From Streptomyces longispororuber (GTDB lineage: Bacteria > Actinomycetota > Actinomycetes > Streptomycetales > Streptomycetaceae): a stretch of 56,843 nt of DNA. Shown one piece after another: positions 40,962-49,100 of the stretch. The stretch spans positions 1 to 56,843 of the forward strand of contig NZ_BNBT01000042.1 of NCBI RefSeq assembly GCF_014656095.1. Reading direction: 5' to 3'. Under the pieces are notes generated by a model. That model made no database searches. It was not told the origin of the DNA and saw nothing but the letters and a program-made list of their open reading frames with translations. Numbering within the stretch: position 1 is the first letter of the stretch; each line of letters starts with the position of its first letter. The position numbers were made by a program, and so were the translations under genes.

Positions 40962-41026
40962 GCGTCGTAGGATGGGTGGGGCGAGGCCTGTTCGTCAAGT
41001 CGAACGCTTGGTCCGCTATAACGAAC
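40942..41026. promoter_or_regulatory. Three GTTCG-N6-CGAAC operators in the azlC / XRE-cupin divergent promoter
   Basis: Sites at 40942-40957 (GTTCG-CTGTAT-CGAAC), 40990-41005 (GTTCG-TCAAGT-CGAAC) and 41011-41026 (GTCCG-CTATAA-CGAAC). The last two are 21 bp apart centre to centre, two helical turns; the first is 48 bp from the second. A further half-site GTTCG lies at 40921-40925. They are the obvious binding sites of the XRE-cupin regulator starting at 41072. Confidence 0.85.
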
Positions 41027-41071
41027 ACTGGTGGTGTGGGATGGCCCGTCCGGGGCCGGGGAGCGCATGAC

Positions 41072-41650
41072 ATGACAACCGAGAGGGCGGGCGGGGCCGC
41101 CGGAACGCCCCGCGAATGGATCGCCGCGGCCCTGCGGCGCGAGCGCACGCGCGCCGGGCTCTCCCTGTCCGAGCTGGCCAAGCGCGCGGGCATCGCCAAG
41201 TCGACGCTGTCCCAGTTGGAGGCGGCCACGGGGAACCCGGGCATCGAGACGGTGTGGGCGCTCGCGGTGGCGCTCGGCGTGCCGTTCAGCGCGCTCACCG
41301 AGACGCTGTCCGAGCCCCCGGTGACCGTGGTGCGCGCGGGCGAGGGCCCGGTCATGCACGCGGAGCGCTCCGCGTACGCGGGCAAGCTGCTGTCGGCGGG
41401 GCCGTCCGGGGTGCGCCGGGACATCTACCACGGCGCGATGGAGCCCGGGCCGGCGCGGGAGTCCGACCCGCACAACCCCGGGACGGTGGAGCATCTCGTG
41501 GTGAGCACGGGGCGGTTGCTCGCGGGGCCGCGGGGTGGGGCGGTGGAGCTCTTCCCCGGCGACTACATGTCGTACCGGGGGGACGTCCCCCATGCCTACG
41601 AGGCCCTGACCCCGGGGACGAGCTTCGTCCTGATCATGCAGCACGTGTGA
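41072..41650 (+). CDS. XRE-family regulator with C-terminal cupin domain
   Basis: 192 residues from ATG 41072. HTH at ~18-72 (REWIAAALRRERTRAGLSL, LAKRAGIAKSTLSQLE, GNPGIETVWALAVALG). The C-terminal cupin contains HLVVSTGRLLAGPRGGAVEL, FPGDYMSYRGDVPHAYEAL and TSFVLIMQHV. XRE-cupin proteins sense small molecules such as amino acids; here azlCD is the likely target, given the shared operator array in the divergent spacer. Confidence 0.94.
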   Translation: MTTERAGGAAGTPREWIAAALRRERTRAGLSLSELAKRAGIAKSTLSQLEAATGNPGIETVWALAVALGVPFSALTETLSEPPVTVVRAGEGPVMHAERSAYAGKLLSAGPSGVRRDIYHGAMEPGPARESDPHNPGTVEHLVVSTGRLLAGPRGGAVELFPGDYMSYRGDVPHAYEALTPGTSFVLIMQHV

Positions 41651-41669
41651 GGGCCCTCGCGGGTGCGCC

Positions 41670-41985
41670 CCAACCCCGCCCCTTCCCGAAACCAGAGGCG
41701 CTGCGCCCCCTGGACCCCAGCCCCATCGCCGCTCCGCGCCTCGTCCTCAATCGCCGGACGGGCTGACATCCCCCGCGCCGCCGCCGTCGGGTGCGGGCAC
41801 CCCCATCGGCGCTCCGCGCCTTGTCCTCAATCGCCGGACGGGCTGACATCCCTCGTCCCGCCGTCGTCGAGTCGCGCCGTGTCCTTGAGCTGGGCGGGGT
41901 GAGGTGCCCGGGGGTGCGGGCGGTCGACGGCGGCGTGGAAGTGGTTCCAGCCCGTCCGGCGTTTGAGGACGAGGCCGAAGGCCGA
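41670..41985. repeat. Tandem and inverted copies of the GTCCTCAATCGCCGGACGGG repeat
   Basis: Direct copies of the core at 41743-41765 and 41823-41845, with shared flanks (GCTCCGCGCC before, CTGACATCCC after), and an inverted copy at 41948-41970 (CCCGTCCGGCGTTTGAGGAC). The first direct copy also has the AACCAGAGGCGCTGCGCCCC prefix seen at 19458. The ~370-bp gap holds no gene and may form extended secondary structure. Confidence 0.8.
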
Positions 41986-42031
41986 AAACCCCCGCCAAGG
42001 CGCCCCCGCCAGCCCAAGGCGCCCCCGCCAG

Positions 42032-42072
42032 AAAAAGGCAGGAGCCCCACCGCCAACAGGCACGGGGCTCCT
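42032..42072 (-). terminator. Intrinsic terminator of the cold-shock gene
   Basis: Minus-strand AGGAGCCCC (42072-42064) pairs with GGGGCTCCT (42048-42040), then GCC and TTTTT (A-run 42032-42036 on plus). Perfect 9-bp stem with an inner GTGCC/GGCGGT region. It lies 56 bp beyond the csp stop. Confidence 0.9.
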
Positions 42073-42127
42073 TGGGTACTGCTATTCGTCCGGATCAAGC
42101 CGCCCTCACGGGCGGATCAGGCCGCCC

Positions 42128-42331
42128 TTACGCAGGGGTGACGTTCTCCGCCTGCGGGCCCTTCGGGCCCTGCGTGACGTCGAAGGTCACGGCCTGGTTC
42201 TCCTCGAGGGAGCGGAAACCGCTGGCGTTGATCGCGGAGTAGTGCACGAAGACGTCGGGGCCGCCGCCTTCCTGGGCGATGAAACCAAAGCCCTTTTCGG
42301 CGTTGAACCACTTCACGGTTCCGGTAGCCAT
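42128..42331 (-). CDS. Cold-shock protein (CspA family)
   Basis: 67 residues from ATG 42331 with AAGGAGG upstream. Full CSD fold: MATGTVKWFNAEKGFGFIAQ (RNP1 KGFGFI), then DVFVHYSAI (RNP2 VFVH), ending GPQAENVTPA. Single-stranded nucleic-acid chaperone. It has a ~150-nt 5' leader with a hairpin, and its own terminator, so is monocistronic. Confidence 0.97.
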   Translation of the reverse strand: MATGTVKWFNAEKGFGFIAQEGGGPDVFVHYSAINASGFRSLEENQAVTFDVTQGPKGPQAENVTPA

Positions 42332-42400
42332 AAGCCCTCCTTGGGCCAAAGGGTTGCCCTGCTCCAGAACCTGCGATTGTTGAAACAACTGCAAAAGTCT

Positions 42401-42442
42401 GAAAACGACGAGAGCCCGCGGGTCACATGCTCCGCAGGCTCT
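42401..42442 (-). promoter_or_regulatory. Terminator-like hairpin in the cold-shock gene 5' leader
   Basis: On the minus strand AGAGCCTGCGG (42442-42432) can pair with CCGCGGGCTCT (42421-42411), followed by CGTCGTTTTC. It sits ~80 nt before the csp start. It could act as an attenuator or a thermo-sensitive leader structure, as known in enterobacterial cspA leaders. Confidence 0.5.
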
Positions 42443-42640
42443 GTACTGCAAGGGAAACCAAACTGCAACTTGCGGCGAGCTTAGCACGCAGGCACCCGGA
42501 AGCAATAGGGATCAAGATCACGTCACCCGGAGGTTTGACCGCCCCCGAGGCGGGTTGACGCGACGCCCGACCGCGCCGTGCCGGACCCCGCACGGGCCCC
42601 GGCGCCCGCCCCGTACCGGACGAGGGCTAGCCTCCCTGAT

Positions 42641-43543
42641 GTGGACAATTCTCCCGCTGACACCTCGGGCGGGGCGGGAGCCGACCGGCTCCCCAGCTCC
42701 CGCCGCACCGCACGGCCCCGCGTCGGCCACATCCAGTTCCTGAACTGCATGCCCCTCTACTGGGGCCTCGCGCGGACCGGCACCCTCCTCGACTTCGAGC
42801 TCACCAAGGACACCCCTGAGAAGCTCAGCGAGCAGTTGGTGCGCGGCGAACTCGACGTCGCGCCGGTCACCCTGGTCGAGTTCCTGCGCAACGCGGACGA
42901 CCTGGTCGCCTTCCCGGACCTGGCCGTGGGCTGCGACGGCCCCGTCATGTCGTGCGTGATCGTCTCCCAGGTGCCCCTCGACCGCCTGGACGGGGCCCGG
43001 GTCGCGCTCGGCTCCACCTCGCGCACCTCCGTCCGCCTCGCGCAGCTCCTGCTGGCCGAGAAGATCGGCGTACGACCCGACTACTACACCTGCCCGCCCG
43101 ACCTCGGCCTGATGATGCGCGAGGCCGACGCGGCCGTGCTCATCGGGGACGCGGCGCTGCGCGCGAACCTGCTCGACGCGCCCCGACTCGGCCTGGAGGT
43201 CCACGACCTCGGGCGGATGTGGAAGGAGTGGACGGGCCTGCCGTTCGTCTTCGCGGTGTGGGCGGCGCGGCGCGACTACCTCGCGCGCGAGCCCGAGGTG
43301 GTGCGCCAGGTGCACCAGGCGTTCCTGGCCTCGCGGGACCTGTCCCTGGAGGAGGTCACGAAGGTCGCCGAACAGGCCGCGCGCTGGGAGTCCTTCGACG
43401 CGGGCGTCCTGGAGGAGTACTTCACGACCCTGGACTTCCGCTTCGGCCCCGACCAGTTGAAGGGCGTCACGGAGTTCGCACGCCGGGTGGGACCCACGAC
43501 GGGCTTCCCCGCGGACGTGCGCGTGGAACTGCTGAGTTCGTAG
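42641..43543 (+). CDS. mqnA: Chorismate dehydratase, first enzyme of the futalosine pathway
   Basis: 300 residues from GTG 42641, 7 nt after TAGCCT (42628-42633), the leaderless geometry; this gives VDNSPADTSGG before the conserved RPRVGHIQFLNCMPLYWG. Further MqnA segments: KDTPEKLSEQLVRGELDVAP, GPVMSCVIVSQVPLDRL, TSRTSVRLAQLLLAEKIG and YYTCPPDLGLMMREADAAVL. MqnA dehydrates chorismate to 3-(1-carboxyvinyl)oxybenzoate, the substrate of MqnE at 23.9 kb. Located 17 kb from the other mqn genes. Confidence 0.95.
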   Translation: MDNSPADTSGGAGADRLPSSRRTARPRVGHIQFLNCMPLYWGLARTGTLLDFELTKDTPEKLSEQLVRGELDVAPVTLVEFLRNADDLVAFPDLAVGCDGPVMSCVIVSQVPLDRLDGARVALGSTSRTSVRLAQLLLAEKIGVRPDYYTCPPDLGLMMREADAAVLIGDAALRANLLDAPRLGLEVHDLGRMWKEWTGLPFVFAVWAARRDYLAREPEVVRQVHQAFLASRDLSLEEVTKVAEQAARWESFDAGVLEEYFTTLDFRFGPDQLKGVTEFARRVGPTTGFPADVRVELLSS

Positions 43544-43830
43544 GCGTACGACGGTAAACGGTAAAGGGGGCGCAGCCGTGACGGGCCGGGCAAGGCGGCT
43601 GTCGCGGCCCTCGCGGAGGCGAATGCGCGGAAGTAATGCGCCCGTACGGAATCCTGCATGTCGTCGGCACGTCGGCCATTCCCGTACCCCGGGGACGACC
43701 GGCCCCGTAAGGGCGTCGCCGCCGTAGGGGAACGGGAGTTCCGGACGGAGCACCGGGCTCCGCGCCCCCGGCGCCGTAGGCTGAGCCGAGCAGGGGCATG
43801 CGTAGCGCACACCCGGGGGAGGCCTCCGTC

Positions 43831-45594
43831 ATGCATCCGCTCGCACCGGACGAGCCCACGGCCATCGGGCCCTACCGGCTGCTCGGCCGCCTCGGCTCCG
43901 GCGGCATGGGCCGGGTCTACGTGGGCCGCAGCGCGGGCGGCCGTACGGTCGCCGTGAAGGTCGTGCACCCGCACTTCGCGCTCGACGACGAGTTCCGCGC
44001 CCGCTTCCGGCGCGAGGTCGCGGCGGCGCGGCGGGTCGGCGGCGACTGGACCGCGCCCGTCCTGGACGCCGACCCGGAGGCGGCCGTGCCCTGGGTGGCC
44101 ACGGGCTACGCGGCCGGCCCCTCCCTCGCGGAGGCCGTCCGCGACACCGGCCCGCTGCCCGGGCACTCGGTCCGGGTCCTGGTTGCGGGCCTCGCCGAGG
44201 CCCTGGCGCACGTGCACGGCCTCGGCCTGGTCCACCGCGACGTGAAGCCCTCCAACGTCCTGCTCACCATGGACGGCCCCCGTCTCATCGACTTCGGCAT
44301 CGCCCGCGCCACCGACGGCACCGCGTCCCTCACCTCCACGGGCGTCTCCATCGGCTCGCCCGGCTACATGGCGCCGGAGCAGATCCTCGGCAAGGGCGCC
44401 ACGGGCGCCGCCGACGTCTTCTCCCTCGGCGCGGTTTTGGTGTACGCGGCCACCGGCGCGTCCCCCTTCCCCGGCGACTCCTCGGCCGCCCTGCTCTACA
44501 AGGTCGTCCACGAGGCCCCCGAACTGGGCCCGCTGACCGGCGACCTGCGGGACATCGCCGCGTCCTGCCTGGCCAAGGAGGCAGGGGCCCGGCCCGCCCC
44601 CGCGGACCTCGCCCGCCGCCTCGCCCCCGAGGGCGCCGCCCCGCTCGTGGCGGCGGGCTGGCTGCCGGGCCCCGTGGTGGAGCGGGTCGGGCGGCGCGCA
44701 GTGCGGCTGCTCGACCTGGACACCGCGGGCGCGGAGCCGCCGCCGGCGTCGGGGCCCGTGCCGCTGCCGGGCACGGCGGCGGGGGTGTTCGGACCGCCGG
44801 ACCCTTCGTACGCCGCCGGGTCCGCGCCTTCCGCCGGGTCCGCGCCTGCTGCGGGGTCCCCGCCCGCTGCCGAGTCCCCGTACGTCGCTGAGTCCGCGCC
44901 CGCTGCGGGGACCCCGCGCCCGGGCGGGTCCCCGTACGGGAAGGAGCCCGCGCCCGGGGCCTCGTACGGAGACAAGCCCTCGTCCGCGGCCGAGCCCCCC
45001 GCCGGGGCCGCCCCCGGCAGGATCTCGCTGTCCGTCGCCGCCGACGCCGCGCCCGCCCGGGCCGACGGGCGGGGCCGCAGGGTCAGTTGCACCGTCGCGC
45101 TGGCCGTCGCCGGGGCGCTCGCGGCGGTCACGGTGGGAGCGGTGTTCGTCCTCGACCTGCTGCCGGGCGGCGGGGACGACTCCGCCAAGGACGGTGGGGG
45201 CCGGCCCCCGGCCGCGACCGGCGGTACGCCGCAGGAGGGCGCCGTGCCTGCCCGGTACCTGGGCGAGTGGAGCGGTGACGCCTTCCAGAAGGGCCGGATC
45301 CCCATCGGCACCTTCGACGTCACCCTTCGTCAGGTCGCCAGGCCCGGCGCGCGCCTCGGCACCATGACGCAGACGGACCTCATCGGGAACACCTGCGTCG
45401 ACGTCCTGACCTTCACGAGCGCCACGGACAAGGAGCTCGTCGCGACGGGCACCGGCGCGGAGTCCAACGGCGGCCAGTGCTCCCGGGCACGCCACACGGT
45501 GCGGCTGCGGCCCGTCGGCCCGGAGTTGCAGTACACCTCCGAGGACACCAAGGCCGGGAACCCGCAGGCACGCCTGAAGCGGGTGGGACGCTAG
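43831..45594 (+). CDS. Membrane Ser/Thr protein kinase (PknB-like)
   Basis: 587 residues from ATG 43831 with GGGGGAGG 8 nt upstream. Kinase domain ~10-280: glycine loop LGSGGMGRVYVG, VAVK lysine, HRDVKPSN catalytic loop, DFGIA and SPGYMAPEQ activation segment. A Pro/Ala/Ser linker (~300-410) contains repeated AGSP/AESP units. A single transmembrane helix follows (VALAVAGALAAVTVGAVFVL), then a ~150-residue extracellular domain (YLGEWSGDAFQKG ... TFDVTLRQV). Immediately upstream of the EccC-type ATPase gene pair, so it may sense the envelope and control secretion. Confidence 0.95.
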   Translation: MHPLAPDEPTAIGPYRLLGRLGSGGMGRVYVGRSAGGRTVAVKVVHPHFALDDEFRARFRREVAAARRVGGDWTAPVLDADPEAAVPWVATGYAAGPSLAEAVRDTGPLPGHSVRVLVAGLAEALAHVHGLGLVHRDVKPSNVLLTMDGPRLIDFGIARATDGTASLTSTGVSIGSPGYMAPEQILGKGATGAADVFSLGAVLVYAATGASPFPGDSSAALLYKVVHEAPELGPLTGDLRDIAASCLAKEAGARPAPADLARRLAPEGAAPLVAAGWLPGPVVERVGRRAVRLLDLDTAGAEPPPASGPVPLPGTAAGVFGPPDPSYAAGSAPSAGSAPAAGSPPAAESPYVAESAPAAGTPRPGGSPYGKEPAPGASYGDKPSSAAEPPAGAAPGRISLSVAADAAPARADGRGRRVSCTVALAVAGALAAVTVGAVFVLDLLPGGGDDSAKDGGGRPPAATGGTPQEGAVPARYLGEWSGDAFQKGRIPIGTFDVTLRQVARPGARLGTMTQTDLIGNTCVDVLTFTSATDKELVATGTGAESNGGQCSRARHTVRLRPVGPELQYTSEDTKAGNPQARLKRVGR

Positions 45595-45635
45595 GGCCTG
45601 GCCAGGAGCCCGGCCCCGGAGGCTACGATCCGGCC

Positions 45636-46097
45636 ATGTCTGCAGACCAGCCTTCGCACCAGTCCGCGGTCTACGAGGCCCACTTCACCTGGACCCCGGT
45701 CCAGCTCCTCAGCGGCGCGGCGACGAAGCGGCTCGTCGCGTTCCGCGTCGACGCCCACGGCGTGACCCTCGGCGGCGCCCCCGCGAAGTACGCCAAGCAG
45801 ACGGCCGTGGTGCCCTGGCAGGACATCGAGGCGGTCGTCCTGTGGCAGCACAACGTCGTCGGCGGCACGCCCATGGCGTACGTCGGCCTGCGCCGCAGAC
45901 CGGGCGCCCCGCCGCTGCCCGGGCAGAACGCGCGGCTGAGCCCCGAGGAGACGGCGAGGCTCGCCCCCCACGTCGACCACGACGTGTTCCTGGCCAGCCG
46001 GAGCGTCAACCTGTGGACCCTCGACCGGGAGCGCCTCACCGCGGCCGTGCGGGCGTTCGCCCCCGGGGTTCCCGTCCAGGACATACCGAACGCCTAG
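45636..46097 (+). CDS. Conserved hypothetical protein between kinase and EccC-like ATPase
   Basis: 153 residues from ATG 45636, 6 nt after TACGAT (45624-45629), so probably leaderless. Contains AVYEAHFTWTPVQLLSGAAT, a PH-like strand pattern (FRVDAHGVTLGGAPAKYAKQ, VVPWQDIEAVVLWQ) and DHDVFLASRSVNLWTLDRER. The layout suggests a small PH-like (bPH) domain. It is encoded 33 bp ahead of the ATPase, so it may be part of the secretion locus. Confidence 0.8.
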   Translation: MSADQPSHQSAVYEAHFTWTPVQLLSGAATKRLVAFRVDAHGVTLGGAPAKYAKQTAVVPWQDIEAVVLWQHNVVGGTPMAYVGLRRRPGAPPLPGQNARLSPEETARLAPHVDHDVFLASRSVNLWTLDRERLTAAVRAFAPGVPVQDIPNA

Positions 46098-46130
46098 CGG
46101 CGAGCAGCCGAAACGGAGGGACGCGTACCC

Positions 46131-49100
46131 ATGCGAGTGCGGGCGACCGTGGTCCGGGCAGGAGCCGCGCCGCGGACGGCGCTGATCGACGTCGACGAGT
46201 CCACCACGGCGGCGGAACTCGCCGCGGTGGTGGACCGGCTCGACGGCCGCGGCGGCACCGGCGGCCCCGCCCTCGGCGGTACCGGCGGCCCCGCCCCCGG
46301 CGTGGTGGTCCCGCTGCCCGGCCCGTTCGCCGGACGGGCCCCCGCGGCGGCCGGGCTCTGGGTCAACGGCACCTTCGTGCCCCCGGACGAGCCCGTCGGC
46401 GGCGAACTCAGGGACGGGGTGCGGCTCACCACCGACGACACCGTCGGGCCCTTCATGGCGGACGGCGAGCCGCAGGGCCGCTACGAGGTGTCGGTCAGCG
46501 GCGGGCCCGGAGCGGGCCGGGTGGCCCGGCTCGCCGCCGGGGCCGGCACGATCGGCTCGGCGCCCGGCGCCACGCTCACCGTCGAGGACCCCACCCTCGC
46601 GCCGTTCGCCGCGCGCGTCACCGTCGACATCCAGGGCCGGGTCGAGGTCGCGCCCGGCGACGGCGCCGCGCTCGCCCTGGACGACGAGCCGGTGACCGGG
46701 CCGCGCGCGTGGCGGCCGGGGGAGCTGCTGGCGTCCGGCGAGTCGCTGTTCAGCCTCTCCGAGGTCGGCCCGCCCGACGCCCACCTCTCCGCCGCGGGCG
46801 AGGGCGGCCTCGCCTACAACCGCCCGCCCCGGCTGACCTCGCCGAGGGCGAAGCCGCGCCTGGTGGTCCCGGCCCCGCCGGTGAAGGAGGAGGCGCAGCG
46901 CTTCCAGCTCATCGCCGCGGTCCTGCCGCTCTTCTTCGGCCTCGGCATGTACTTCGTCACCAAGACCATCTACATGCTGCTGTTCTGCCTGCTGTCGCCG
47001 CTGATGATGTTCGGCCAGTGGATCAGCGACCGGCGGCACGGCAAGAAGAAGTACCGGGCCGCGCTGAAGGAGTACAAGCAGGCCAAGGCCGACTGCGAGG
47101 CCGAGGTCGAGCGGCTCGGCGTGGCCGACCAGCGCCGCCGCCGCGAGGCCCACCCGGACCCCGGGCAGGTGCTGCTGTTCGCCACCGGGCCCCGGCGACG
47201 GCTGTGGGAGCGGCGGATCACCGACCCCGACGCCCTGCACCTGCGAGTGGGCTTCGGCGACCTGCGCGCCGAGCTGGAGCTGGTCAACGCCCGCACGGCC
47301 GCGCCCGACGCCGAGGAGCCCGAGCCCCCGGTGGTCACGAACGTGCCGCTCGCGCTGCCCTTCGTGGAGCTGGGCGTGGTCGGCGTCGCCGGGGACCGGG
47401 CCCGCGCGTCCGCCACCGCGCGCTGGCTGGCCGCGCAGGCCGCCGTGCTGCACAGCCCGCGCGACCTGTCGCTCGTCGTGCTCTCCTCGGCCAAGGACGC
47501 CGCCGCGCACTGGGGCTGGGCCCAGTGGCTGCCGCACACCGGCCCGCAGCAGGGGCAGAACTGCGTGGCGCTGCTCGGCACCGACCCGGAGTCCGTCTCC
47601 CGCCGCGTCACCGAGCTCCTCACCGAGCTGGAGCGGCGCAAGGCGGCCGCCAAGGAGCACGGCGGCCTGAACGTGCTCCGCCCCGACCAGCACGTGCTGC
47701 TCGTCCTCGACGGCGCCCGCCTCCTGCGCCGCGTGCCCGGCGTGCCGCAACTGCTCCAGGAGGGGCCGGGCCACGGGATCTTCGCGCTCTGCGTCGACGA
47801 GGACGAGCGCCTGCTGCCGGAGGAGTGCCGCACGGCGATCCTCTGGACGCCGCAGTCCGCGCACCACGTCCACCTGCGCGGATACGGGTACGAGGCCGTG
47901 GGCGAGGTCCTCGCCGACCAGGTCACCACGGCCTGGTGCGAGCGGGTGGCCCGCGCGCTCGCCCCGGTGCGCGACGTCAGCCGGGACGACGCCGACAGCG
48001 CGCTGCCGAGCGCCGCGCGCCTGCTCGGCCTGCTCGATCTGCCGGACCCGACCGGGCGCGACATCGCCGCGATCTGGCGGCGGGGCGGCGCGACCACGGC
48101 GGTGCCGATCGGCCTCGCCGCGGACGGGCCCTTCGTGCTCGACATCCGGCGCGACGGCCCGCACGCCCTGATCGCGGGCACGACCGGCGCCGGCAAGTCC
48201 GAGCTGCTCCAGACGATCATCGCCTCGCTCGCCGTCGGGAACACCCCGGACGCCCTCAACTTCGTCCTCATCGACTACAAGGGCGGCAGCGCCTTCCAGG
48301 ACTGCGCGCGCCTGCCGCACACCGTCGGCATGGTCAGCGACCTCGACGCCCATCTGACGGAGCGCGCGCTCGCCTCCCTGGCCGCGGAGCTGAAGCGCCG
48401 CGAGGAGATCCTCTTCGCGGCCGAGACCAAGGACATCGAGGACTACAACGACGCCCGCGCGCTCCGCCCCGACCTGGAGCCGATGCCGCGGCTCGTGCTC
48501 ATCATCGACGAGTTCGCCTCGCTGGTCGCGGAGCTGCCCGACTTCATCGCGGGCCTCGTGGACATCGCCCGGCGCGGCCGCTCCCTCGGCGTGCACCTGA
48601 TGCTGGCCACCCAGCGCCCCGCGGGCGTCGTCAGCGCGGACATCCGGGCCAACACCAACCTGCGCATCGCCCTGCGCGTCACCAACGGCGAGGAGTCACG
48701 GGACGTCATCGACGCCCCCGACTCGGCCGCCATCTCCAAGGCCACGCCGGGCCGCTGCTACGTGCGCTCCGGCGCCCAGTCCCTGGTCGGCGTGCAGTCC
48801 GCGCGGATCGGCGGCCGCCGCCCGGGCGCCGGCACCGCGCCCCAGGTCGCCGTCCAGGTGCTGGACTGGGTGGCGTACGGGCACCCGCCGCCGCGCGCGG
48901 CGCAGGACGACGGCGACGACGGCACCATGGTCACCGACCTGGCGGTCCTCGTGGACGCCATCGCCGACGCCGCCCGGCAGACGCACTGCGCCACCCCGCG
49001 AAGCCCCTGGCTGCCGCCCATCCCCGCGCACGTCCAGACGCACGAGCTGCCCGCCCCGGCGCCGGGAGCCTCGGCGGACGACCCGGTGCGGCCCGTCGCG

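Noticed and set aside
45591..48596. Long minus-strand open frame opposite the EccC-type gene
   Set aside because: Antisense shadow typical of high-GC DNA: the product is low-complexity Arg/Gly/His/Val sequence, while the plus strand has clear ATPase motifs.
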